Notes: generated from the sequence alone by a model not told the origin. 64,000 bases of DNA from Frigoribacterium sp. Leaf263 (GCF_001422285.1 NZ_LMMO01000005.1:1-64000), one strand, 5' to 3'. Counted from the first letter of the stretch, positions 35,446-44,475 are shown. Numbers and translations are program-made.

Positions 35446-35646
35446 TCAGCCGGTGCGCTCGTCCTGCCGGACGACCAGGAAGTCCATGTAGCGCAGGCGC
35501 GGGTCGACCTCGGGTCGGTTCCGCGCCTCCTGGGCGTTCCGCCGTCGTCGCTCGACGACCTCGTCGTAGGGCCGGGCCCTCGGCTTGCGGTAACCCACGA
35601 TGCGGATCGGCTCCGTGGCGGGATCGCTGGTGTAGGTGCTCGTCAC
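35446..35646 (-). CDS. Small hypothetical protein, basic middle
   Basis: 66 residues: MTSTYTSDPATEPIRIVGYR, RKPRARPYDEVVERRRRNAQ and a C-terminal RLRYMDFLVVRQDERTG. No family is recognised; the composition suggests a small cytoplasmic, perhaps nucleic-acid-binding protein. The GTG at 35646 follows GAAGGCGGA. It ends 7 nt from the convergent desaturase. Confidence 0.55.
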   Translation of the reverse strand: MTSTYTSDPATEPIRIVGYRKPRARPYDEVVERRRRNAQEARNRPEVDPRLRYMDFLVVRQDERTG

Positions 35647-35767
35647 GATCGGTCCGCCTTCCGTCAGGAGCCCCGCCGAGGTGCGGAGGAGTCTTCACCT
35701 TAGATTTGGCGGGTAGATCGGGGTACGGGCTTGACAAGGCCCCCTCGGTGCTGATTCAGGAGTCGAG

Positions 35768-35785
35768 TCGAGGAGGCGCGGGTCG
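35768..35785 (+). repeat. Dispersed 18-bp repeat, one mismatch
   Basis: TCGAGGAGGCGCGGGTCG, 17 of 18 positions, 15 bp downstream of the idi stop codon (minus strand). Confidence 0.85.
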
Positions 35786-35799
35786 GGCGGGCCCGTCGC

Positions 35800-36375
35800 T
35801 CACGACGTCGCGGGCCACGCCTCCAGCTGCCACCCGAGCCAGGGGCTGAAGGCGAACGGTGCGGCCGCGACGGCCCGGCGGAGCTCGGACGGCTCGACCC
35901 AGGCCCACTCGGCGACCTCGTCGGGCGAGGGGTCGGGGACCCCGACGACCCGGGCCGTGAAGACCGGGCAGATCTCGTTCTCGACGACGCCGGAGGCGTC
36001 GGTGGCGATGTACCGGAAGTCGGGGAGGATCACCTCGACGTCGCTCACCTCGATGCCGAGCTCCTGCGAGGCCCGGCGGCGGACGGCCTCGGCCGGCGTC
36101 TCACCGGGTGCCGGGTGACCGCAGTACGAGTTCGTCCAGACGCCGGGCCAGGTCTTCTTCGACAGCGCGCGACGGGTGACGAGCACGCGCCCGCGCTCGT
36201 CGACGACGTGGCAGCTGAAGGCCAGGTGGAGGGGCGTGGTCGCCGTGTGGACGGTCGCCTTCTCGGTCGTCCCGACCGGTCGACCCGCGTCGTCGAGGAG
36301 GACGACCAGCTCGGGCTGCGCCTCGGTGGCGATCGTGCCGACCTCGTCGGGCGCGGAGGGTTTCTCGGATGTCAT
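35800..36375 (-). CDS. idi: Isopentenyl-diphosphate delta-isomerase (type 1)
   Basis: 191 residues. A Nudix-type IPP isomerase with LAFSCHVVDERGRVLVTRRA, the active-site cysteine in TNSYCGHPAPGE and ENEICPVFTARV with its glutamates. It interconverts IPP and DMAPP, supplying the carotenoid pathway. It is divergent from crtE with only 19 bp between the start codons, so the two promoters must overlap each other's coding regions. Confidence 0.95.
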   Translation of the reverse strand: MTSEKPSAPDEVGTIATEAQPELVVLLDDAGRPVGTTEKATVHTATTPLHLAFSCHVVDERGRVLVTRRALSKKTWPGVWTNSYCGHPAPGETPAEAVRRRASQELGIEVSDVEVILPDFRYIATDASGVVENEICPVFTARVVGVPDPSPDEVAEWAWVEPSELRRAVAAAPFAFSPWLGWQLEAWPATS

Positions 36376-36394
36376 GAGCGGTAGTCTGCCTAGC
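36376..36394. promoter_or_regulatory. Compact divergent promoter gap between idi and crtE
   Basis: Only 19 bp. TAGTCT (36382-36387) stands 7 nt before the crtE GTG, a leaderless arrangement. On the other strand TAGGCA (36393-36388) faces idi. A single regulator could control both sides. Confidence 0.6.
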
Positions 36395-37465
36395 GTGGAC
36401 GGTGAACTTCTCCGCGCGCGGACGCGCGAGCGACACGAGCGTGTCGATGCCGTCCTCGACGGCTTCTTCAGCCTAGCCAAGCGGCGGGCCGAGTCGGTCG
36501 GCTCGCGGTACGTCGACCTCTGGTCCGTGCTCGAGCGCAACAGCGCCGGCGGCAAGCGGTTCCGCCCGCGCATGGTCTTCACGGCCTACGACGCCCTGGG
36601 CGGCGACGACGAAGAAGCTGTCGCCGGAGTCGGCGCGGCGTTCGAGCTGCTGCACACCGCGCTGATCGTCCACGACGACGTCATCGACCGCGACTTCTCG
36701 CGTCGGGGCATCCCGAACGTCTCGGGCAGCTACCGCGACACCGCGACGACCGCCGGGCTCTCGACCCCCGCCGCCGAGCACCGGGGCATGTCGGCCGCCG
36801 TCATCGCAGGCGACCTCGCGCTGACCGGCGCCAGCCGCCTCCTCCTGCAGGTGAGGTGCGGCAGCGGAGTGCAGGCGCGCCTCCTCGACATCCTCGACGA
36901 GGCGATCTTCGTCAGCGCCGGCGGCGAGATGGTCGACGTCGAGCTCTCGCTCTCGGACGACGTCCCCACGGTCGACGAGATCCTGAACATGGAGCGCGCC
37001 AAGACGGCCGTGTACTCGTTCGAGGCGCCTCTCCAGGCCGGCGCCGTCCTCGCGGGTGCGGACGACGAGGTCGTCCACGCCGTCGGCGAGTTCGGGCGCG
37101 AGGTCGGCGTCGCCTATCAGGTGGTCGACGACCTCCTGGGCGTCTTCGGAACGGAGGAGAGCACCGGCAAGACGACGCTCGGCGACCTCCGCGAGGGCAA
37201 GCGCACCGTGCTCATCGCCCACGCGGCGACGACCGACCAGTGGTTCGCCGTGCAGCCGTTCATCGGCAAGGCCGACCTGACTCCCGACGAGGCGGCGCAC
37301 GTCCGGGGCCGACTCGAGGCCTGCGGGGCGCGCGCGTTCGCCGAGACCCTCGTCGAGGAGCACGCGCAGCGGGCCCTCGACGTCCTCGACGGCCCCGCCG
37401 TCGGAGACGCCCTGCGCGAGGCGCTGACGCCGCTCGTCGCGACCGTCCTCGAGAGGGTCCGATGA
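36395..37465 (+). CDS. crtE: Geranylgeranyl diphosphate synthase
   Basis: 356 residues. Trans-prenyltransferase motifs: first aspartate-rich motif HDDVIDRD in a LLHTALIVHDDVIDRDFSRRG context, second motif VDDLLGVFGTEESTGK, and GGKRFRP near the N-terminus. It makes C20 GGPP from IPP and allylic primers; bacterial IdsA/CrtE types also give FPP. It starts with a GTG 7 nt after TAGTCT and begins the crt operon. Upstream in-frame ATGs lie inside idi and are rejected. Confidence 0.93.
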   Translation: MDGELLRARTRERHERVDAVLDGFFSLAKRRAESVGSRYVDLWSVLERNSAGGKRFRPRMVFTAYDALGGDDEEAVAGVGAAFELLHTALIVHDDVIDRDFSRRGIPNVSGSYRDTATTAGLSTPAAEHRGMSAAVIAGDLALTGASRLLLQVRCGSGVQARLLDILDEAIFVSAGGEMVDVELSLSDDVPTVDEILNMERAKTAVYSFEAPLQAGAVLAGADDEVVHAVGEFGREVGVAYQVVDDLLGVFGTEESTGKTTLGDLREGKRTVLIAHAATTDQWFAVQPFIGKADLTPDEAAHVRGRLEACGARAFAETLVEEHAQRALDVLDGPAVGDALREALTPLVATVLERVR

Positions 37466-38355
37466 CCGGTCTGGCGCTGTACGACACCGTCGCCGACGAG
37501 ACCGCGTCCGGTGTCATCCGCCGGTACTCGACGTCGTTCGGTCTGGCCTCGCGCCTCCTCGGGGCCGATGTGCGGCAGCACGTCGAGAACGTCTACGCGC
37601 TCGTGCGCGTCGCCGACGAGATCGTCGACGGCCCGGCGGCCGAGGCCGGACTCGACCCCGAGTCGGCCGCGCGGTGCCTCGACGAGTTCGAGGCCGAGAC
37701 CGAGCGGGCCGTCGAGACGGGCTTCAGCGCGAACCTCGTCGTGCACGCCTTCGCCCGGACGGCCCGCACGGCCGGCTTCGGCCACGAGCTGACACGGCCG
37801 TTCTTCGCCTCGATGCGCGCCGACCTCAGCGCCCGCGAGCACGACGCCGAGTCGTTCGACCGCTACGTCTTCGGCTCGGCGGAGGTCGTCGGGCTCATGT
37901 GCCTGCGCGCGTTCCTGCTCGGGCACGCGTTCCCGGCGACGACGGTCGCCGAGCTCGACGAGGGCGCGCGGCGCCTGGGGGCGGCCTTCCAGAAGGTGAA
38001 CTTCCTCCGCGACCTCGCGGCCGACTTCGAGCAGCTCGGTCGCAGCTACTTCCCCGGCGTCGACGTCGGGTCGTTCGACGAGGCCACGAAGGCGAGACTC
38101 GTCGCCGACATCGACGACGACCTCCGGGTCGCCGGCGACATCATCCCCGTGCTGCCGAGCAGCTCGCGACGTGCCGTGGCCCTCGCCCACGGCCTGTTCG
38201 CCGAGCTGAACCGGCGGATCGAGGCGACCCCCGCCTCCTCGCTCATCCGGGCGCGCGTCCGCGTCCCCGACCCGGTGAAGGTCCGCATCGCCCTCGCGGC
38301 GGCGGCCGGCCGGACCACCCGCATCCCCGATCGCCCCGCCGAGAGGACCTCGTGA
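37462..38355 (+). CDS. crtB: Phytoene synthase
   Basis: 297 residues. STSFGLASRLLGADVRQHVEN and ALVRVADEIVDGP form the first substrate-binding region with the DEIVD motif. GAAFQKVNFLRDLAADFEQLGRSYFP contains the second, RDLAADFEQLGR. It condenses two GGPP to phytoene. The ATG overlaps the crtE stop and the stop overlaps crtI. The last residues are basic. Confidence 0.95.
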   Translation: MTGLALYDTVADETASGVIRRYSTSFGLASRLLGADVRQHVENVYALVRVADEIVDGPAAEAGLDPESAARCLDEFEAETERAVETGFSANLVVHAFARTARTAGFGHELTRPFFASMRADLSAREHDAESFDRYVFGSAEVVGLMCLRAFLLGHAFPATTVAELDEGARRLGAAFQKVNFLRDLAADFEQLGRSYFPGVDVGSFDEATKARLVADIDDDLRVAGDIIPVLPSSSRRAVALAHGLFAELNRRIEATPASSLIRARVRVPDPVKVRIALAAAAGRTTRIPDRPAERTS

Positions 38356-40052
38356 GCACACCCTGGCTCGACCGCGCCACCGGAGACACCACCGTCGAGC
38401 GGTACGGCTCCCGGGCCGTCGTCATCGGCGGCGGGATCAGCGGGCTGGCCTCGGCCGCGCTGCTGGCCCGCGAGGGCCATGACGTCGTGCTGCTCGAGAA
38501 GAACGACGCCGTGGGCGGTCGCGCCGGCTCGTGGAGCCACGAGGGATTCCGGTTCGACCTGGGCCCGAGCTGGTACCTGATGCCCGAGGTGTTCGACCAC
38601 TTCTTCCGGCTGATGGGCACCTCGTCGGCCGAGCAGCTCGACCTCGTCGAGCTCGACCCCGGCTACCGCGTCTACTTCGAGCCGTCGGCCGACGGCGCGT
38701 CCGACGCGCCCATCGACGTCCCCCGCGGCCTCGAAGAGAACATCGCGCTGTTCGAGTCGATCGAGCCGGGCAGCGGCGACCGCATGCGCAGCTACCTGCG
38801 CTCGGCCCGCGACACCTACGAGATGGCCAAGCAGCGGTTCCTCTACACGAGCTTCGAGAGCGTCGGGCCCCTGCTGCGCGGAGACGTCGTCGTCCGCCTG
38901 CCGAAGCTCGCGCGCCTCCTGCTCCAAGACCTGGATTCGTTCGCGTCGCGGACGGTGAAGGAGCCGCGGCTGCGGCAGATCCTCGGCTACCCCGCGGTGT
39001 TCCTCGGATCGTCGCCGTTCAGGACTCCGAGCATGTACCACCTGATGAGCACGCTCGATCTCGACGACGGGGTGCTCTACCCGCGCGGCGGGCTCATCAC
39101 CGTCATCGACGCCATCGAGCGCGTCGCCCGGCAGGCCGGCGTCCGCATCGAGACGGGGGCGTCCGTCACCCGGGTGCTCACCGCCGACCCCGAGGCGGGC
39201 CGCGGGTCGGGCAAGCCGCGCTCGCGCGGCGTCGCCACCGGCGTCGAGTACGCCGACGCGACGGGGGCGGTGCGTCGCCTCGAGGCCGACGTCGTCGTCG
39301 GCGCGGCCGATCTGCACCACGTCGAGACGACGATGCTGCCGCCGTCGCTCCGCACGTTCGACGACGACTACTGGTCGAAGCGCGACCCCGGCCCCAGCGC
39401 GCTGCTGATGTACCTCGGCGTCGAGGGCGAGATCCCCGAGCTCGAGCACCACACGCTGCTGTTCGCGAACGACTGGCACGAGAACTTCGACCGCATCTTC
39501 GGGGCCGACAAGCGCATCCCCGACCCGCCGTCGCTCTACGTCTGCAAGCCGAGCACCGTCGACCCGTCGACCGCGCCCGAGGGGCACACCAACCTCTTCG
39601 TGCTCGTGCCGCTGCCCGCCGACCCGGCGCTCGGCGGCGGCGACCTGGACGGCGACGGCGACACGCTGATCGAGCGGCTCGCCGACCTCGTGATCGATCA
39701 GATCGCGAGCTGGACGGGCGTCGCCGATCTCGCCGACCGCGTCGTCGTACGCCGGACGCGCGGCCCCCGCGACTTCGTCGACGACGTCAACGCCTGGAGC
39801 GGCAGCATGCTCGGCCCGGCCCACACCCTCGACCAGAGCGCCATGTTCCGCGCCGGCAACACGTCCGAGCACGTCGAGAACCTGTTCTACGTCGGCGGCT
39901 CGGTGCGACCCGGCATCGGTCTGCCGATGTGCCTGATCAGCGCCGAGATCCTCCTCAAGAACCTGCGGGGCGACCGCAGCACCGAGCCGCTCCCCGAGCC
40001 GTCGGGGTCGGCGTCGGGCGCTCCGGCGACGCGAGCGGAGTCCGCGGCCTGA
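38352..40052 (+). CDS. crtI: Phytoene desaturase (lycopene-forming)
   Basis: 566 residues. N-terminal FAD motif AVVIGGGISGLASAALLARE and EKNDAVGGRAGSW, and C-terminal YVGGSVRPGIGLPMCLISAE, both diagnostic of CrtI. It introduces double bonds into phytoene to give lycopene, the substrate of the elongase and cyclase encoded downstream. The GTG overlaps the crtB stop. The C-terminal 25 residues are Ser/Ala-rich and non-conserved. Confidence 0.95.
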   Translation: MSTPWLDRATGDTTVERYGSRAVVIGGGISGLASAALLAREGHDVVLLEKNDAVGGRAGSWSHEGFRFDLGPSWYLMPEVFDHFFRLMGTSSAEQLDLVELDPGYRVYFEPSADGASDAPIDVPRGLEENIALFESIEPGSGDRMRSYLRSARDTYEMAKQRFLYTSFESVGPLLRGDVVVRLPKLARLLLQDLDSFASRTVKEPRLRQILGYPAVFLGSSPFRTPSMYHLMSTLDLDDGVLYPRGGLITVIDAIERVARQAGVRIETGASVTRVLTADPEAGRGSGKPRSRGVATGVEYADATGAVRRLEADVVVGAADLHHVETTMLPPSLRTFDDDYWSKRDPGPSALLMYLGVEGEIPELEHHTLLFANDWHENFDRIFGADKRIPDPPSLYVCKPSTVDPSTAPEGHTNLFVLVPLPADPALGGGDLDGDGDTLIERLADLVIDQIASWTGVADLADRVVVRRTRGPRDFVDDVNAWSGSMLGPAHTLDQSAMFRAGNTSEHVENLFYVGGSVRPGIGLPMCLISAEILLKNLRGDRSTEPLPEPSGSASGAPATRAESAA

Positions 40053-40423
40053 TGGGCGCGCTGTACCTCGTCGCGCTCGGCATCTCGCTCTTCGGCATGG
40101 CCATGCTCGACCGCCGCTTCACCCTGTTCTTCTGGCGCGACGCCGGGCGGGCCTTCGTGACCCTGCTGATCGGCGTCGTGTTCTTCCTGATCTGGGACAT
40201 CGTCGGGATCGACGCCGGGGTGTTCTTCCGCGGCGAGACGTCGTTCATGACCGGTATCCAGATCGCCCCCGAGCTGCCGCTCGAAGAGGTCTTCTTCCTG
40301 ACGCTGCTCTGCTACCTGACGATGAACCTGCTGGCCGGCACCCGTCTGATCGTCGACCGCCGCGCCTCCGCTCGCGACGCCTCCGCCCGTGACGCCTCTG
40401 CCCGCCAGGGGGGCACGCGATGA
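40052..40423 (+). CDS. crtYe: C50 carotenoid epsilon-type cyclase subunit
   Basis: 123 residues, three helices. MGALYLVALGISLFGMAMLDRR, IWDIVGIDAGVFFRGETSF and ELPLEEVFFLTLLCYLTMNL, including the conserved PLEE motif of heterodimeric lycopene/C50 cyclases. The tail is three 15-bp ASARD repeats (40364-40408). It works with CrtYf. The ATG overlaps the crtI stop by one base (TGATG). Confidence 0.92.
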   Translation: MGALYLVALGISLFGMAMLDRRFTLFFWRDAGRAFVTLLIGVVFFLIWDIVGIDAGVFFRGETSFMTGIQIAPELPLEEVFFLTLLCYLTMNLLAGTRLIVDRRASARDASARDASARQGGTR

Positions 40424-40776
40424 CGTACTGGGCGATCAACGCGGTGTTCCTCGCGCTCGTGGCCGTGGTGGCGGGGGCGGCCGTGCTGGCGGCCTGGCTG
40501 CGCGGTCGAGCCGAGCGCGCCTCCTCGGCGGCCCGGGCCGCCCGGGTGCGGGCGGCCGGTCTCGCGACCGTCGTGCTGCTCGTCATGACCGCCGTCTTCG
40601 ACAACATCATGATCGGCGTCGGGCTCGTCGACTACGCCCCCGACCGCATCAGCGGGGTGAAGCTCGGCATCGCCCCCCTCGAGGACTTCGCCTACGCCGT
40701 CGCGGCGCTCGTGCTCCTGCCGTCGGTGTGGACGCTGCTCGGCAGTCGCCGGACCCCGAAGGAGGCGCGCTCGTGA
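40420..40776 (+). CDS. crtYf: C50 carotenoid cyclase second subunit
   Basis: 118 residues, three helices, with VFDNIMIGVGLVDYAPDRIS and IAPLEDFAYAVAALVLLPS (the PLED motif). It partners CrtYe. Between helices 1 and 2, ERASSAARAARV is encoded by a dispersed-repeat core (40515-40528). Whether the rings made are epsilon, beta or gamma cannot be read from sequence. Confidence 0.92.
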   Translation: MTYWAINAVFLALVAVVAGAAVLAAWLRGRAERASSAARAARVRAAGLATVVLLVMTAVFDNIMIGVGLVDYAPDRISGVKLGIAPLEDFAYAVAALVLLPSVWTLLGSRRTPKEARS

Positions 40777-41747
40777 AGACGGTGACCGCCCTGTTCTGGT
40801 CGTCGCGGCCCCTCAGCTGGATCAACACGGCGTTCCCGTTCGCGGCGGCGTTCATCCTCACCTCGGCGAGCGGCACCGTGTCGTACGGCGGGTCGTACGG
40901 GCCGGTCGGCCAAGACGGCTCGAGCGCCCTCGCGGTCCTGTCGTCGGGCGGGGCGACCGGCTTCTTCGACTTCTCGGCCGTGCCGTGGCTGATCGCGGTC
41001 GTCGGCATCGTGTACTTCCTCGTGCCCTACAACCTCGCGATGTACGGCATCAACGACGTCTTCGATTACGAGAGCGACCTCCGCAACCCGCGCAAGGGCG
41101 GCGTCGAGGGTGCGCTGCTCGACCGGAGCCTGCACCGCACGACGCTGTGGGCGGCCGTCGTCACGAACGTGCCGTTCCTCGTGTTCCTCGTCGCGGTCGG
41201 CGGCCCGCTCAGCTGGCTGGTGCTGGCCGTCAGCGTCTTCGCCGTCATCGCCTACTCGGCCCCCGGTCTCCGCTTCAAGGAGCGCCCGTTCATCGACTCG
41301 ATCACGTCGAGCACGCACTTCGTGAGCCCCGCCGTCTACGGTCTGGCGCTCGCCGGGGCGACGGTCACGCCGCAGCTCGTCGCCCTCCTCGCCGCGTTCT
41401 TCCTGTGGGGGATGGCCAGTCACGCGTTCGGCGCCGTGCAGGACGTCCTCGCCGACCGCGAGGGCGGCATCGCGTCGATCGCGACCGTCATCGGCGCGAA
41501 GGCGACCGTCCGCTTCTCGGTCGTGGCGTACCTCCTCGCCGGTGTCCTGATGACGCTGACCGAGTTCCCCGGTCCGATCGCGGCCGTCATCCCCGTGGTC
41601 TACGCGCTCAGCTGCGCGCCGTGGTGGAACGTCGCCGACGCCGACGCGGAAGGCGTCAACCGCGGGTGGAAGCGGTTCCTGACCCTCAACTTCCTGTCGG
41701 GCTTCGTCACGACGATGCTCCTGATCTGGTGGGTGGCGCTGGCCTAG
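40773..41747 (+). CDS. crtEb: Lycopene elongase (UbiA-type prenyltransferase)
   Basis: 324 residues, eight or nine helices. The two aspartate-rich motifs are NLAMYGINDVFDYESDLRNP and AVQDVLADREGGIASIATVIG. It adds C5 units to lycopene to form flavuxanthin-type C50 intermediates. It ends the crt operon; the GTG overlaps the crtYf stop. No glycosyltransferase for carotenoid glucosides follows. Confidence 0.92.
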   Translation: MKTVTALFWSSRPLSWINTAFPFAAAFILTSASGTVSYGGSYGPVGQDGSSALAVLSSGGATGFFDFSAVPWLIAVVGIVYFLVPYNLAMYGINDVFDYESDLRNPRKGGVEGALLDRSLHRTTLWAAVVTNVPFLVFLVAVGGPLSWLVLAVSVFAVIAYSAPGLRFKERPFIDSITSSTHFVSPAVYGLALAGATVTPQLVALLAAFFLWGMASHAFGAVQDVLADREGGIASIATVIGAKATVRFSVVAYLLAGVLMTLTEFPGPIAAVIPVVYALSCAPWWNVADADAEGVNRGWKRFLTLNFLSGFVTTMLLIWWVALA

Positions 41748-41799
41748 CCCGGCGTCTCGAGCCGACCCGCCGCATGCCGTTCACCTCCGTGACAGGCGA

Positions 41800-41813
41800 C
41801 GACCCTAGGGTCG
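41800..41813 (+). promoter_or_regulatory. 14-bp palindrome over the -10 box of the GT87-like gene
   Basis: CGACCCTAGGGTCG is a perfect palindrome containing TAGGGT (41806-41811), 6 nt before the GTG. It is either a leaderless promoter by chance symmetric or a small operator. Confidence 0.45.
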
Positions 41814-41817
41814 CCCC

Positions 41818-43191
41818 GTGAGCCCTCGCCTCGGACGATCCGCCGCCGCCGTGCGCCGTGCCCGCGCCTGGAACGACACCGGCCACAAGGTGGCCGAGCG
41901 CTGGGCCGTCATCCGGCAGCACCCGCACGCCATCTGGTGGGCCTTCGCGTCGCTCCACGGCACGGTCATGCTCGCGCTCACCCCGCTGATGGTCGCGGGC
42001 GACGTCACCGGAGATCTGCCCCTCTACCGGTCGTGGGCGAGCGGCGCCCTGGCCGACGGTCGCTGGCCCGTGCTCGACTACGACTGGGTCTACCCCGCCG
42101 GCGCTCTGGGGCCCATCGTCCTGTCGAACATCCTCGGCGAGTCGCTCTACCAGTTCGTCTGGCTGCTCCTGCTGACGGCGGCGAACGCCGGCGGGCTGTG
42201 GCTGCTGACCGACCGGGGCCGCAAGACCGTCGACGCCACGGCGGCCTGGTGGTGGCTGCTCATCCTGTTCCTGCTGGCGCCCGTCGGGTTCCTCCGGCTC
42301 GAGGGCTTCAGCGCCCCGATGATCGTGGCGGCTCTGCTGCTGCTGGCCACCCGCCCCCGCATCGCGGGCGTGCTGCTCGCCGTGGCCACCTGGATCAAGG
42401 TCTGGCCCGCCGCCGTCATCGCCGCCGCCGTGGCCGCCTCGAGGCGGCGCGGCACGATCGTCGGCGCCGGGGTGGCCACCAGCGCCGCGATCGTCGGGCT
42501 CGTCGTCGTCGGCGGAGGAGCCTCGCACCTCGACAGCTTCATCACCATGCAGTCGAGTCGCGGTCTGCAGCTCGAGGCGCCGATGTCGATGCCCTGGGTC
42601 TGGCTGTCGATGCTCGGGGTCCCCGGCTCATCCGTCTACGAGAACGTCGGCCTCGCGACGAACGAGGTCATGGGGCCGGGCGACGCCTGGCTCATCAACG
42701 GCAGCACGGGGCTCATGCTCGGCGTGCTGATCGTGCTGGCGCTCCTGACCGCCGTGGCCGCGAGGGGTCTGCCGGGCGCCCGTCGCGGGGCTCGCGCCGT
42801 CGACGAGACCGGCGTCGTCCTGCTCGGCGCCCTCGCCCTGACCACCACGTTCGTCACGCTCAACAAGGTCGGCTCGCCGCAGTACGTGCTGTGGATCGCG
42901 CCGGTCGTCGCCGTCGGGCTGGCGCTCCGCCCCGAGCAGTTCCGCGTGCCGTCGATCCTGGTCGCCTGGACGGCCGGTCTGACCACGCTGGTGTTCCCGA
43001 TCCTGTACCTGGCGCTGCTCGATCTCAACCCGTTCGCGGTGGTCGTGCTGACGGTGCGCAACGCGCTGCTCGTCGTGCTCTTCGGGTGGTGCGCGCTCCG
43101 GGTGCTGTCCGAGGCGCTCTCCGCCGTCGGGCTGACCCGGCGCTCGCCGGTCGTCGAGCCCGTGGGCGCCGGACTGCGATCGCTGCGCTGA
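41818..43191 (+). CDS. GT87-like polyprenyl-phosphate mannosyltransferase
   Basis: 457 residues with about ten helices. The DUF2029/GT87 pattern is seen in GDLPLYRSWASGALADGRWPVLDYDWVYPAGAL (an extracytoplasmic loop with catalytic Asp candidates) and LAVATWIKVWPAAVIAAAV. Members use polyprenyl-phosphate mannose to extend lipomannan-like glycans outside the membrane. It starts with a GTG 6 nt after TAGGGT. The substrate is unknown. Confidence 0.78.
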   Translation: MSPRLGRSAAAVRRARAWNDTGHKVAERWAVIRQHPHAIWWAFASLHGTVMLALTPLMVAGDVTGDLPLYRSWASGALADGRWPVLDYDWVYPAGALGPIVLSNILGESLYQFVWLLLLTAANAGGLWLLTDRGRKTVDATAAWWWLLILFLLAPVGFLRLEGFSAPMIVAALLLLATRPRIAGVLLAVATWIKVWPAAVIAAAVAASRRRGTIVGAGVATSAAIVGLVVVGGGASHLDSFITMQSSRGLQLEAPMSMPWVWLSMLGVPGSSVYENVGLATNEVMGPGDAWLINGSTGLMLGVLIVLALLTAVAARGLPGARRGARAVDETGVVLLGALALTTTFVTLNKVGSPQYVLWIAPVVAVGLALRPEQFRVPSILVAWTAGLTTLVFPILYLALLDLNPFAVVVLTVRNALLVVLFGWCALRVLSEALSAVGLTRRSPVVEPVGAGLRSLR

Positions 43192-43270
43192 CGGTGGATC
43201 TGGGCCTCCGGGGCCGTGTCGTGCCACCGTGGAGGGTCCAGAGCACGACAACGAGCAACTAGGAGCACTC

Positions 43271-43702
43271 ATGAAAGGCAAGATCCTCTTCGTCGCAGGA
43301 GCGGCCGTCGGGTACGTCCTCGGAGCCCGCGCGGGCCGTGGCGCATACATCAAGATCAAGGACCGTGCCGGCGACCTGTGGGAGAACCCCTCCGTGCAGA
43401 AGACCGTCCACCAGGCCGAGGACTTCGTCAAGGAGAACGCACCCGTCGTCGGCGGCAAGCTGAAGGACGTCGCGAGCGACGCCGCCTCGGCCGCCCAGTC
43501 CACCGTCAAGTCCGCGTCGAAGAAGGCCGGCAAGGCCTCCGACGCGGTCGCGGACAAGGCCGACGAGGTCACGTCGAAGACGTCCGGCTCGAAGGGCGCC
43601 TCGAAGGGCTCGTCCGCCGTCGGCGCCGACAAGGGCTCGGCCGACACCGACGACCGGGACAACGGCACCTCGAAGCTCCCGGGAGTGAGCGTCGGTGACT
43701 GA
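43271..43702 (+). CDS. YtxH-like stress protein, Ala/Lys-rich
   Basis: 143 residues. MKGKILFVAGAAVGYVLGAR is a short membrane helix followed by GRGAYIKIKDRAGDLWENPS and a long KDVASDAASAAQSTVKSASK helical region. This is the YtxH layout common in envelope-stress loci. AGGAG stands 5 nt before the ATG. It overlaps the next gene by 8 nt. Confidence 0.75.
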   Translation: MKGKILFVAGAAVGYVLGARAGRGAYIKIKDRAGDLWENPSVQKTVHQAEDFVKENAPVVGGKLKDVASDAASAAQSTVKSASKKAGKASDAVADKADEVTSKTSGSKGASKGSSAVGADKGSADTDDRDNGTSKLPGVSVGD

Positions 43703-44123
43703 CCTCAAGAACCCCCAGGAGAGCACGAAGAAGTCGCTCGGCTCGCTGCTCGGCAGCCTGCCCGAGCTGATCTCGCGGCTCATCCGCGGAGAGATCGCGC
43801 TGGCGAAGACCGAGCTCGCGACGAAGCTGAAGGAGGTCGGGGTCGGTGCGGGTCTGCTCGTCGGAGCCGCGCTCTTCGGCTTCTTCCTGCTCGCCGTGCT
43901 GCTGACCGCGGCCGTGCTCGGTCTGGCGACCGTGGTGGCCCCGTGGCTGGCCGCCCTGATCGTGGCCGCCGTCCTGCTGATCGTCACCGCCGTGCTCGCC
44001 CTGCTGGGCGTCAAGGCGCTGAAGAAGGGCGTCCCGCCCACCCCGGAGAAGACCGTCGCCAGCGTCAAGGCCGACGTGACCGCGTTGAAGGGGCAGGGTG
44101 GCTATGACTCCGCGAAGCACTGA
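43695..44123 (+). CDS. Holin_3_6-like membrane protein
   Basis: 142 residues. An amphipathic N-terminus (SLPELISRLIRGEIALAKTE) and two helices (VGAGLLVGAALFGFFLLAVLL and ALIVAAVLLIVTAVLALLGV) match the actinobacterial Phage_holin_3_6 family, which is chromosomal in most members. The start overlaps the YtxH-like stop, and its stop overlaps the next ORF. It probably acts in envelope maintenance. Confidence 0.8.
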   Translation: MTDLKNPQESTKKSLGSLLGSLPELISRLIRGEIALAKTELATKLKEVGVGAGLLVGAALFGFFLLAVLLTAAVLGLATVVAPWLAALIVAAVLLIVTAVLALLGVKALKKGVPPTPEKTVASVKADVTALKGQGGYDSAKH

Positions 44124-44475
44124 GCCGAAGCCCGACCCCGAACGCGAGCTCGCCGAGGCCCGAGCCGAGGAGGCGCGGGTCGAGAAGGCCGGCGCCACCG
44201 GTGACGAGACGCCCGCGGAGAACGAGAAGGGGCCGCGCCCCGGCGCGAGCATCCCCGAGATCGAGCTCGACATCGCCCGGACCCGCGAGGAGTTCGCGGC
44301 CACCCTCGACGCCATCGAGGACAAGCTGAGCGTCCCCGCTCACGCCCGTCGCCTGAAGGCGAGCGTCAAGCGGCGCTACGCCGATGACCCGAAGCCGGTC
44401 GTCGCCGCAGCCGCCCCCGGCGCGGCGGGCCTCGCGGCGATCGTCGCCGGCGTCGTCAAGGCCGCACGCCGCTGA
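44104..44475 (+). CDS. DUF3618 protein
   Basis: 123 residues. The DUF3618 motif is IPEIELDIARTREEFAATLDAIEDKLSVPAHARRLK, followed by one helix (PGAAGLAAIVAGVVKAAR). The N-terminal 45 residues are charged and include EARAEEARVEKAG, encoded by an exact dispersed repeat (44165-44182). The ATG at 44104 or a GTG at 44098 could be the start. It usually accompanies YtxH- and holin-like genes, as here. Confidence 0.82.
   Translation: MTPRSTEPKPDPERELAEARAEEARVEKAGATGDETPAENEKGPRPGASIPEIELDIARTREEFAATLDAIEDKLSVPAHARRLKASVKRRYADDPKPVVAAAAPGAAGLAAIVAGVVKAARR
44165..44182 (+). repeat. Dispersed 18-bp repeat, exact copy (in CDS)
   Basis: CCGAGGAGGCGCGGGTCG, read as AEEARVE in the variable N-terminus of the DUF3618 protein. 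Confidence 0.9.
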
